From a virus: DNA of 43,344 nt. The notes below the pieces were generated by a model, which saw only the letters and a list, made by a program, of their open reading frames with translations, ran no database searches and was not told the origin of the DNA. Location: positions 1 through 43,344 of the IMG/VR virus record IMGVR_UViG_3300029448_000097. One strand, 5' to 3'. Below, one piece after another: positions 28,601 through 36,286 of the stretch (its first letter is position 1; every line of letters starts with the position of its first letter). A program made the position numbers and the translations under genes.

Positions 28601-31335
28601 TTAAGCATACCCTGTATTGCAACATTTTGCAATTCTAAAAGTATACCTAGATTAGATGTTCCATTTGCAAAATAACCTGATGTAAAAGTTCTTTCAGCAT
28701 ATGTTCCTTTTTGTACTCCATAACTACCATCAACAAAAAGTTTATTACTAATTGTTGTTGCAGCACCTAAAGTAATTAAAGAACCAGTGTCTGTAATAGT
28801 AGAATCATTTAATGATGTACCATCAAATTTAACAACTTTATTTGTTACAATATTTGTAGGTCTAAAATCTGTTGCCGAAACATATGATCCAGCTATTACT
28901 GTGCCCGCAATAGTTGTATTTCCGCTAGAACCAGTAACTCCAAATGTTTTTGTTGAACCACCAGTGCTCGAATATATAGAAAGTGCATTGGTCCCAGCTG
29001 AATCAATTCTTAAGCCATAATTACTACTATTAGTTTTTCTAATATAAGCACCCCAATCGCTGCCATCATTCATTATTTTTAATCCAGCATCATTAGCATT
29101 ACCGTCACTACCAGAATAACTTATTAGTACACTATCTGTTAAAGTACTAACTATTCCAGTTGTTGATATAGTACCTGTAACTTCAAGCGGCTTGTTGATT
29201 TCCCATTGAGTTCCAGTATGATCGTATAATATTGAAGCACTTGCTCCATCTACAACTATACCCGCTCCATCGGCTGCTGCGCTATCTGCTGCACCTTTTG
29301 CTATTGTTATAGTCTTATCAGTTATATCTAAATCTGTAACGCTAACAGAATTTATATCTCCTGTTATATTTAAATCACCACTAACGGTAACATTACCTCC
29401 AAAAGTTGCATTACCAGTATCTAAAGCTATTGTAAGTGGAGTAATACTAGTTGTTGAAATAGTAAAATCAGTTCCTGATGCTGTTAACATTGGGTCTAAA
29501 CCACCACCTGCTAAATTATTAAATGTTAACTTCGGTGTTGATTTTGCTATTATAATATCACCTGCAAAAGTTGCATTACCATTTTTATCTATAGTTAATT
29601 GGTCTGTACCGCCTTTTTGTATTTTAAAGTTATCAGCACCAGTACCCGCATGAACTCTATTTAAAATAAAATTATGCTCTTGATTTTCATCAGCGTCTTG
29701 TGTTGATAATATAGTGTTTGTTAAATCAGTTGCCTCAAGTTTTATATCTTGACCTGCATACCTACCAACAGTTAAGCTACCTGAACTAGAATTTGGATAT
29801 ATTGTTACATTACCTGCAAAAGTTGCAGCTGAAGTACTAGCGTTAAGCGACATTACAGAACCACCGGTAGAGTTTTTATAAGCTAAACTGTTTGTACCAG
29901 CTTCAAGATAATGATCACCACCATAATCAAATGTTAACCTACTATTTAAAATTACATTTCCTGCAAAAGTTGCGTTACCACTTTGGTCTATTAATAGTTT
30001 TTGAGAAAACCCAGCTGTGTATAAACGGAAACCATCACCTGCACCACCTATATACATACCACCCGCATTACTACCAGCCCTAAATAATCCTAATTGCGCA
30101 CTGGCCCCTGATACTGTAATTCTTGGGTAGTTGCTTGAATCATTTGTAACAAAAGTACCGCTATTACCTGTTGATAAAGTTGAATACCCCTCAACTGTTA
30201 AAGGACCATCTATATTAAATAATTGTGTTGCTTCTAAAATAGTACTACTATTTGCACCAGGGTCACTAGCCGAAGTTGCAGAATGTGCCCACGTACCTAC
30301 TCTTTTTCTAACTTTATAAAAACCACCTAAAGTATGTACTGGAAGATACATGTACAAATCATATACATTGGTAGCTGAAGTTTTCCATACTATTTCTATG
30401 TGCGAGCTATTTAACCCTGTTCTTTCGTACCAAGAATTAAAATTTTGATTATTAGGCCCGCCGCCATTTCCATTAGATGTTTTAAAATATAGTTTAATAC
30501 AAAAATCTTGATTGTTAGCGGCATTGTAACCAGCATGCCCCTCCATCTCTATAACAGCAACGTTACCATTTTGCGAAAAACTTGATAGCGTACCTACTTT
30601 ATACCAACCCGCCGTGCTACCTGTGCTTGGCATATGATAAGGTTTGTAATCAACATTTCCTTCAAAAGTTGCATTACCTTCATAATCTATTCTTCCTGTT
30701 TCAGTGCCTCTGCTCTTAAATATTATATTTCTATAAGTAGTACTACTATTAGAATCGCTATCAGCATTTAACACTAAATTAACTATTGAATTTAAACTGT
30801 GGTTATTTGTGTCAGTAAATGTTATGTTACCCGTTGTAGTTATATCACCTGCTTGGTCTAATCTAAATATAACATTACCAGTACCAGTTGTGCCATCACC
30901 AACCTCAAAATAACTTGTACTGTTATTGTTATTACTATCAATATTAAATCTTATGTGATTATATGAGTTTAGTGTAATGCTATCATTAAAAGTACCACCA
31001 TAACTAGAAGTTAAAGAATGTTCAAAGGCAGTCCCATATGAATCTGAGTCCCATGTAAGATATAGTCCCCCAAATCTATATAATAAAGAATACGAGTTAT
31101 TTACATATCTACCGTAAATATGAGTATTGGCTATTATATCACCATTAAAAGTTGCTGTAGTGCTAAAAGTTGTTGCATTAGCAACTGTACCACCGGTAAA
31201 TGCTGTAGAATTAATCCAATTAGTACCAGTACCCGTAGAACTTAATATTTGTCCACTGGTTCCCGCATCTCCGCTTGTATCTAGTAATTTATCTTTTACT
31301 TGTAATTCAGTTGATAATTTTTTAATTTCTGCCAT
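25684..31335 (-). CDS. repeat-containing tail fiber, 1883 aa
   Basis: Long β-rich fiber, probably trimeric, for host binding. The N-terminus (MAEIKKLSTELQVKDKLLDT ... TNWINSTAF) is attachment-like. About thirteen ATFxG motifs (mostly NATFAGxV) recur at uneven 25- to 200-residue spacing, usually after L-x-I-D-x-S-G. A module with SVTDLDITDKTITIA and a downstream W-E-I-N unit occurs near residue 680. Non-repeat blocks that could be knobs lie at about 30190-30620 and 28240-28720. The C-terminus (about 140 residues from SVSSDIEDRDIPCLF to VELTDYDI) is a Ser/Thr-rich β-domain, a likely receptor-binding tip. No S74 auto-chaperone is visible. The repeats make a mis-assembly of this gene conceivable. 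Confidence 0.85.
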   Translation of the reverse strand: MAEIKKLSTELQVKDKLLDTSGDAGTSGQILSSTGTGTNWINSTAFTGGTVANATTFSTTATFNGDIIANTHIYGRYVNNSYSLLYRFGGLYLTWDSDSYGTAFEHSLTSSYGGTFNDSITLNSYNHIRFNIDSNNNNSTSYFEVGDGTTGTGNVIFRLDQAGDITTTGNITFTDTNNHSLNSIVNLVLNADSDSNSSTTYRNIIFKSRGTETGRIDYEGNATFEGNVDYKPYHMPSTGSTAGWYKVGTLSSFSQNGNVAVIEMEGHAGYNAANNQDFCIKLYFKTSNGNGGGPNNQNFNSWYERTGLNSSHIEIVWKTSATNVYDLYMYLPVHTLGGFYKVRKRVGTWAHSATSASDPGANSSTILEATQLFNIDGPLTVEGYSTLSTGNSGTFVTNDSSNYPRITVSGASAQLGLFRAGSNAGGMYIGGAGDGFRLYTAGFSQKLLIDQSGNATFAGNVILNSRLTFDYGGDHYLEAGTNSLAYKNSTGGSVMSLNASTSAATFAGNVTIYPNSSSGSLTVGRYAGQDIKLEATDLTNTILSTQDADENQEHNFILNRVHAGTGADNFKIQKGGTDQLTIDKNGNATFAGDIIIAKSTPKLTFNNLAGGGLDPMLTASGTDFTISTTSITPLTIALDTGNATFGGNVTVSGDLNITGDINSVSVTDLDITDKTITIAKGAADSAAADGAGIVVDGASASILYDHTGTQWEINKPLEVTGTISTTGIVSTLTDSVLISYSGSDGNANDAGLKIMNDGSDWGAYIRKTNSSNYGLRIDSAGTNALSIYSSTGGSTKTFGVTGSSGNTTIAGTVIAGSYVSATDFRPTNIVTNKVVKFDGTSLNDSTITDTGSLITLGAATTISNKLFVDGSYGVQKGTYAERTFTSGYFANGTSNLGILLELQNVAIQGMLKITLSGSYSHQNITGELEVIIPFGFNPGSGNSSGIWGNGQNKAIRATGGIADAFTIGDLAWNSSTQRHYIPIYKINSHGNSVKVRVQYFGGAAGQIENFNLTSPATITIPTEYQTKHKSITQGDLDLKGELYIPGYINHTGDSGTAIGFDANDVIRLKTASSTALQIDSSQNVKVVAGKLQISGDNDHFVELVQSGNGDFTIDVPDDLRLDAGGGDVVLRKAGTEYARLTHNNPGLHITTSETNASIYLTPNGTGNVYASTDTFIVSAYEGETAKILLRTDESDDNGDDWYITNETNNNLEFTNDKTGSQLANLTLTPQGPSNSAVATFAGNVVAGNRIQTAVGSAGAPAYTFSGFTDDGMYKEVYDTTKSTLSFATEGTRRGRIGEFGIWSDANVYATNQFRMFGTWQATNGTTGGGFTFANTADNSGAVLLSITSDSSAASASVATFAGTINAGTITGSGNATFAGKIKSTETPADLASAPTVAFGDGNTGFYERSDNDLRVTIGGSGLYEFSANCMGGVNEGRAHFNAEVATATNPTVIPWRNDSDTGIGRASANNLSLIAGGTEALRLSATDATFAGDVTISNATPALNLTDTDNSSNIALSSVGGALIVNSTADQVYQIGGTEYFRIATSGVTFAGNVTAANLFLGSSSVRISPGGSGEIGLNYNTGATGSLVWYAGGTASKFSVTNTGNATFAGKVSVGGGDTSTAQMALKGQQSLLSFVRGTSGDAQFFMSSDSARLYFSHTDTQSTNLILTLNQDESATFAGKVRAARGTKGEPTYTFTQDQNTGMYQDGNDHIKFTAGGNDMLNVNVNAGKVGVTGSLTVSSDIEDRDIPCLFNSNWLDGTSSSILLVPFNKQDSEATVSARTYYHNLTMPAAGKVAKVVMKNVSGSASSGMTTQLFLYVNGSQVASSSELTISSDAITWSPTSSNTFSAGDELSFGYQKNSSGKTWSGASMGIIVELTDYDI
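26290..31170 (-). repeat. ATFAG shaft repeats in the 1883-aa fiber
   Basis: About thirteen copies of a degenerate unit ending x-A-T-F-A-G-x-V/I. At DNA level the core GCAACTTTTGCAGG (or its near variants) recurs on the minus strand, for example near 26295, 26505, 26865, 27205, 29565, 29815 and 29955. The protein motif usually closes a strand just after L-x-I-D-x-x-G-N. Divergent copies are ATFNG, ATFEG and ATFGG. The DNA similarity is short, so it looks like repeated shaft coding and not a mobile or CRISPR repeat. Confidence 0.8.
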
Positions 31336-31338
31336 ATC

Positions 31339-34300
31339 TTATGCGTAAGTTGAATTTATATTATGACCTTCTGCTTCTACTTTTACTCTTGGAGTATAAC
31401 TTTGTGATGAAGATGTTGCTTTAAATGTAAATGTAATTGTAGAGCCATCAGCTGAAGCGGCTACATCTAAATCATTAGTACCTTCGTCTATAACTTTTCT
31501 AGCCCTCCAAGTTCCTGTATCATTATAACAAGAATAAACTATTTTTTGATATTTACCAGTTCCTCCAAAGCATGTAAATGTAAATCCACATGAACTACCA
31601 TTTCCATTTGCTGAAGCTGTTATTCCTGCCACTGCATTTCCAGTTGCATTTAATGACCCATAACTTTTTGTGTATGTAACAAATCCAGCCCCTGAAATAG
31701 CCCCCGCTACACTTAATTTATATGTAGGCGAAGCAGTTCCAATACCAACAAGACCACTTGAATCTACAGTTATTCTATCATTCGTGCCTAAATTTCCTGC
31801 GGATAATTTAAATTTATCTGAATCACTATTATCAATACCAAATGAATAAGTATCACCTGAAATATTAAACTTAATAGCTGCATCACCAGTGCTACCATTT
31901 TGTATAAGTAATTGTTGAGTGGTATCTGTGGTTGATGTTAATATGTGTAATTTATTTTCAGGATTTGTTGTTCCAATACCTAACCCTGTTGAGTTAAGTC
32001 TCATTGCATCAGCGCTCCCAACTTCCCATCTATGATCCGCATTTGTTATATAATACCTTTCGCTATAATCATAATTTGATAATATTATACCATTATTACC
32101 ACCTATATTATATACTATATCATTTGTATGTAATACAGTTGTTGCTACAGCTATAGTACCACCTGTATAATTAACACCTTTTTCAGCAATAATTTTGCCA
32201 GCAAAAGTTGTACTACTGTTTGTAAATGTAGCAGCATCTGTGCCTGATGGTCTTATCGTTAATGTTGCATCTGATGGTTGCCAAATTGCTGTATTACCAT
32301 TAAAAAGTATTGCTGACCCAGCTACAGAACCTGATGTTCCCGCTATATGTAATGGTGAACTAGGATTTGTTATTCCTATTCCAACTCTACCAGTGGAGGT
32401 GACACGCATTTTTTCACCACCAATATCAAATCTTATATCACCACCAACAGCAAATATATTTGTATAATCGTTTGCTATGCTCCATTGAATACCACCTCTT
32501 TTATTTGATGCTTCATAAAATTCAATTGTTGGGTCAGTTGAAACTCTAATTCTACCAGCTACTTCTAATTTTTGTCCGGGGTTAGTCGCCCCGATTCCAA
32601 CTTTGCCATCTGCCTTAATACGCATTCTTTCACTATTGTTTGTAGCAAAACGCATATCCGCATTTTCAAACAAATACATATTAGCAACTGTTCCATTCCA
32701 ACCAACTCTAAAACCATTACCATCACCAGCTTCTGTTACACCAGTTGTAAAATTCATTTGACAATCAGGGGTACCACTATCTGTAGGGTTATGAAGATGT
32801 AATTTTTTATAAGGGTTATCATATCCGATACCTACGTTACCATCATCTGCAATACGCATTTTTTCTGACAAAGAATTATAACCATTCCATGTATAAAAAA
32901 CTAAATTTGTATAGTCGTGAGCACTGGTTGATTCGTTTCTAGTTAAAACATCAATTTTAGCGGCTACATGTGTACCTGTTGCATACGTATTTTTCCAACC
33001 TAAAAACCCTAATGAAGCGTTTGCTGCTTGAGCAGTTTGTCTAAACTGTACATTACCAGTAGCTATAGTTAACTTTTCTTCTGGTGAAGTAGAATTTATA
33101 CCAACATTACCATTATCCAATATATTCATTGACGCGGTATCGCCAGTGTTTATTTGTAAACCTCCTACTGATGTATTTCTTTCTATAGAATTATAACCAA
33201 TATTACTATTTACAAAATCTATTGCTTGGCCTGATGCCATTCTAAACCCAGTTGCCGCATTTACATAAGCAGCAAAAGTTACAGAACCATCGCCAGCAAA
33301 AGTGTGTTTAATATTAGAGCCTGGACTAGCGCCTAAACCAAATTGTAATGTAGCAGAGTTACTACCGCCATTTCTTATATACCAAGCATTATTGCTATTG
33401 CCATTATCAAATACAACACCCCTAGCGCTGTCTAGTTCAATATGGCCCCCAACATTTATGCCATAGTTAAAATCCCAAGTGTCATTACTTTCATCCCAAA
33501 GTATACTTGGTTGTGTGCTTGGTCCTGATACTTTTAAACCAGAGCCACCTGAGTGTCCTTCATCTTGCCCTACGCCAACAGTTATTGTTTTATCTGAAAC
33601 ATCTAAATCCGTAACACTAACTGTGTTTAAATCGCCAGTAACTGATATATTACCAGTTACAGTTAAATTATTAAATGTTGGGTTATCAGTTGTTCTAAGG
33701 TTTTGATTCATTAAGTGAACCTCTGTAGCACCTTGCCCTGTATTAATTGTAGAGGCTGTTACACTACCTGCAAATTCTGCTGTACCGCCATTATTAAATT
33801 TAATATTAGCAGTACCAGAGCCGTCAATAAATTCCAGCCTATCAATACTAGTATCTTTATTATATTGCAAAGCGTAACCATTTGCCGCTCCACTATTTTT
33901 ACTATAAAACTGAATTTTAGAATTACCAGTTGAACTATTAATTACACCTAATGTAAGAACAGGTGTATTTGAATTAATAACAATATTACCACCACTTGTA
34001 ACACCATTTGTATAAGTTTCCGCCCAATATCTATTTGATGCACCTAAGTTACGGTTGCCAGTGCCATCAGGTATTAAATTACCTTGGGCTTGTATGTTAA
34101 CAGCTTTTATCATTAAGCTACTACTAGATGCTTCTATTTGAGCATGGCTATTTACATCTTGGAATGCAATATATGCGTTAGGAATACTTACATGGCCGTC
34201 GGCCTCTATATCTAAAGAAACGCCTGCTGCATTTTTAAATCTTAACTTTTGAACGCCAGCATCCCCAATTTGTATACTGTTAGTGCCTGTAGAAGAAAGG

Positions 34301-36225
34301 GCTCTTTGTGTTGAACCTGAAAGAACTATATATATATCACCCGCAAAAGTTGCAGTAGTGCCTGTTGTTTGTGTTATGTTAGCGTCTATAGTAACATCAC
34401 CATTAAAATAACTTGTACCATTATTATAGAAATCGTATGAACCATGAACATTACTGGTCATTACAGCAAACTTTCCACTAGAATATCCACTTGACATACC
34501 AAGTTTTCCCCCGTGTTTGTGTTCTAACGTGCCACCTGTTCCAGTCGCGTTGCTTCCAAATACAGTAGTATGTTCATGTGTTGTATTACTTGATGAAGTT
34601 GATGATGGTAAGACTGATAAATCTACATTATCTGATATTGCTTCTATTTTAAAATAATAAGTAGATGCGCTAGAAGAAGCTGATTTTACAAATAATGTAT
34701 AATCTCCATTGTTATTACTTGAAACTTTTAATGTAACTTGTGTGTAAGCCCCACTCTTTGATGTTATAAAAACATCTTGATAGTGGTTTGCTAATATATC
34801 TGCTGTGAAATTAGCAACATGACTACTGCCATGCGTTGTGCCGGTTAATCTAACAGCAGTGGCTAGTTGACTAGTATTCGCTGCTGCATAGTAAACTCTT
34901 ACGTAACTATTAGATATAGATGTGTTACAATATTTTATATGTTCTGATGATATTTTACCTGCAAAAGTTGCGTTATTAGATGCATCTATATTAAAAGAAT
35001 TTACATCATCAGTTATATTATAAACTCTAAAATTTCCATCTGCATTTATTATACTCCAATCATCATCATGATTTGTATCTGTTAAATTAATTCTTGGATA
35101 TGTAGATGTTATACTTAAAGTACCTGTACTATTAATATTACCAACAGCTAAAGCTCCTGTAATGTCAACACCCCCACCTGTTGTTAATAATTTTGTATTA
35201 CCAGCATTTTTTAAAGTAACAGCTGTTGATCCTGATTCAAACTGTGTAGCGTGTATTTCATTCCATTTATGACTTGATGTACCTAAGTCTTGATCAGATT
35301 GATCATTACCTGATGGTTGAATACCTCTGTTAAATTGTATTTTGTTATCAGTTTCATTTAATGTTATTTCACCCCAGCCACTTCCAGCTGCATTATACAT
35401 TCTAAATGCTTTTCCAGTTGGAACAGAAACAATACCAGCAAATGTTGCATTAGTATTTGTGAGAGTAAATCTATCTACACCACCAGTTCTTATTTTAAAA
35501 GTATCATTACTTGGGAATCCAAATTTACTATCATCTCCTGAATGAAGTATGTAATCCGCAATTGTTATTGAGTCTGCGGCTGTAACAGATACTGTACCTG
35601 CAAAAGATGCATTTTTAGAATTATCAATAGAAAGGGCTTCTTCTGTACCAATTAAAAACTTACCATTATTTCCTAAACCAATTTGGGTAGCTGCGCTTGT
35701 ATACGCGTAAGCACCTAATTTAATAACATTTCCACTAGTTATAGTTAATAATCCATAATTAGAACCACTGGTATTTTTACCAAAAATAGTTTTATTATTG
35801 TTTAAATATATATTACCTGAAGTTGTTATATCGCCATTATCTAAAGCAATACTTGACGTTACAGTTCCACCTGCTTTAAATTCAATTTTATCAGGTGAGC
35901 CTTCATTATAAAATATACCCCAATTAGTATACTGACCACTAACACGCCAAATTGTAGTATCTGGTGAACCTGTAACTGCTCCTTGAAGTTTACCTGTAAA
36001 AGCATCAGCGGCAATTACATTTTGAGAAGAGTCTATAGTTAGGGCTGTTGTAGAATTTGTTTGGAAATAAATATCACCAGAACTGGAAATATTTTTTATA
36101 AACATCCCTCCTGAAGAGGAAGCATGCCATAGATTATATTGTAAGAAATTAGAGTTATGGCCAGTCCATAAATATACCTTCCCAGATGATGGAAGTCTAA
36201 TGTCAGAAAGAAATGGTATTGCCAT
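31339..36225 (-). CDS. repeat-containing tail fiber with VGIGTTxP modules, 1628 aa
   Basis: Second long fiber. It begins MAIPFLSDIRLPSSGKVYLW, sharing MAIPFL with the 472-aa protein. The first two thirds carry about six ATFAG-type repeats and the SVTDLDVSDKTITVG module. A non-repeat segment (DNA about 34500-34935; NSYVRVYYAAANTSQLATAV onward) looks like an inserted knob. The last third has six VGIGTTxPxxKLxI-type repeats (INSTSPEEKL, IGYDNPYKKL, IGATNPGQKL, IGITNPSSPL, IGTTNPENKL, IGTASPTYKL), typical of bacterial and phage stalk proteins. S74-peptidase fibers often carry such repeats but end in an auto-chaperone; this protein ends in a different ~100-residue domain (YTKSYGSLNATGNAVAG ... NSTYA). 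Likely a side fiber; the receptor is unknown. Confidence 0.85.
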   Translation of the reverse strand: MAIPFLSDIRLPSSGKVYLWTGHNSNFLQYNLWHASSSGGMFIKNISSSGDIYFQTNSTTALTIDSSQNVIAADAFTGKLQGAVTGSPDTTIWRVSGQYTNWGIFYNEGSPDKIEFKAGGTVTSSIALDNGDITTSGNIYLNNNKTIFGKNTSGSNYGLLTITSGNVIKLGAYAYTSAATQIGLGNNGKFLIGTEEALSIDNSKNASFAGTVSVTAADSITIADYILHSGDDSKFGFPSNDTFKIRTGGVDRFTLTNTNATFAGIVSVPTGKAFRMYNAAGSGWGEITLNETDNKIQFNRGIQPSGNDQSDQDLGTSSHKWNEIHATQFESGSTAVTLKNAGNTKLLTTGGGVDITGALAVGNINSTGTLSITSTYPRINLTDTNHDDDWSIINADGNFRVYNITDDVNSFNIDASNNATFAGKISSEHIKYCNTSISNSYVRVYYAAANTSQLATAVRLTGTTHGSSHVANFTADILANHYQDVFITSKSGAYTQVTLKVSSNNNGDYTLFVKSASSSASTYYFKIEAISDNVDLSVLPSSTSSSNTTHEHTTVFGSNATGTGGTLEHKHGGKLGMSSGYSSGKFAVMTSNVHGSYDFYNNGTSYFNGDVTIDANITQTTGTTATFAGDIYIVLSGSTQRALSSTGTNSIQIGDAGVQKLRFKNAAGVSLDIEADGHVSIPNAYIAFQDVNSHAQIEASSSSLMIKAVNIQAQGNLIPDGTGNRNLGASNRYWAETYTNGVTSGGNIVINSNTPVLTLGVINSSTGNSKIQFYSKNSGAANGYALQYNKDTSIDRLEFIDGSGTANIKFNNGGTAEFAGSVTASTINTGQGATEVHLMNQNLRTTDNPTFNNLTVTGNISVTGDLNTVSVTDLDVSDKTITVGVGQDEGHSGGSGLKVSGPSTQPSILWDESNDTWDFNYGINVGGHIELDSARGVVFDNGNSNNAWYIRNGGSNSATLQFGLGASPGSNIKHTFAGDGSVTFAAYVNAATGFRMASGQAIDFVNSNIGYNSIERNTSVGGLQINTGDTASMNILDNGNVGINSTSPEEKLTIATGNVQFRQTAQAANASLGFLGWKNTYATGTHVAAKIDVLTRNESTSAHDYTNLVFYTWNGYNSLSEKMRIADDGNVGIGYDNPYKKLHLHNPTDSGTPDCQMNFTTGVTEAGDGNGFRVGWNGTVANMYLFENADMRFATNNSERMRIKADGKVGIGATNPGQKLEVAGRIRVSTDPTIEFYEASNKRGGIQWSIANDYTNIFAVGGDIRFDIGGEKMRVTSTGRVGIGITNPSSPLHIAGTSGSVAGSAILFNGNTAIWQPSDATLTIRPSGTDAATFTNSSTTFAGKIIAEKGVNYTGGTIAVATTVLHTNDIVYNIGGNNGIILSNYDYSERYYITNADHRWEVGSADAMRLNSTGLGIGTTNPENKLHILTSTTDTTQQLLIQNGSTGDAAIKFNISGDTYSFGIDNSDSDKFKLSAGNLGTNDRITVDSSGLVGIGTASPTYKLSVAGAISGAGFVTYTKSYGSLNATGNAVAGITASANGNGSSCGFTFTCFGGTGKYQKIVYSCYNDTGTWRARKVIDEGTNDLDVAASADGSTITFTFKATSSSQSYTPRVKVEAEGHNINSTYA
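31705..33120 (-). repeat. six VGIGTTxPxxKL stalk repeats
   Basis: Six units in the C-terminal third of the 1628-aa fiber, centred near DNA positions 33090, 32820, 32590, 32370, 31965 and 31725. Each has the shape D/G-x-V-G-I-G-x-x-x-P-x-x-K-L-x-I/V, most preceded by a M-R-I/L or R-I-x-x-D segment (KMRIADDGN, RMRIKADGK, KMRVTSTGR, AMRLNSTG). Spacing is 70-135 codons, longer than in compact VGIGTT arrays. Confidence 0.85.
32185..35610 (-). repeat. ATFAG-type shaft repeats in the 1628-aa fiber
   Basis: About six copies: ASFAGTV near 35595, ATFAGIV near 35440, ATFAGKI near 34960, ATFAGDI near 34340, AEFAGSV near 33765 and TTFAGKI near 32195, with two looser ones at 33275-33300. They use the same nucleotide core as the 1883-aa fiber gene, so the two genes share a duplicated or exchanged shaft module. 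Confidence 0.7.
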
Positions 36226-36244
36226 ATTACTTAATTGTATTGAA

Positions 36245-36270
36245 TATAGCGATACCTACGTACCGCTATA
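36245..36270 (-). other. intergenic hairpin between fiber genes
   Basis: TATAGCG (36245-36251) pairs with CGCTATA (36264-36270); after one mismatch a TAC/GTA inner stem continues to a 4-base loop. It occupies most of the 61-base spacer between the 472-aa and 1628-aa fiber genes. The transcript has no U-run after it, so it may be a processing or mRNA-stability element and not a terminator. Confidence 0.4.
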
Positions 36271-36286
36271 ATTTATTTTTATATTA

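Noticed and set aside
26290-35610. CRISPR array from the recurring GCAACTTTTGCAGG cores
   Set aside because: Cores are degenerate, unevenly spaced, in frame and encode the ATFAG motif of fiber shafts.
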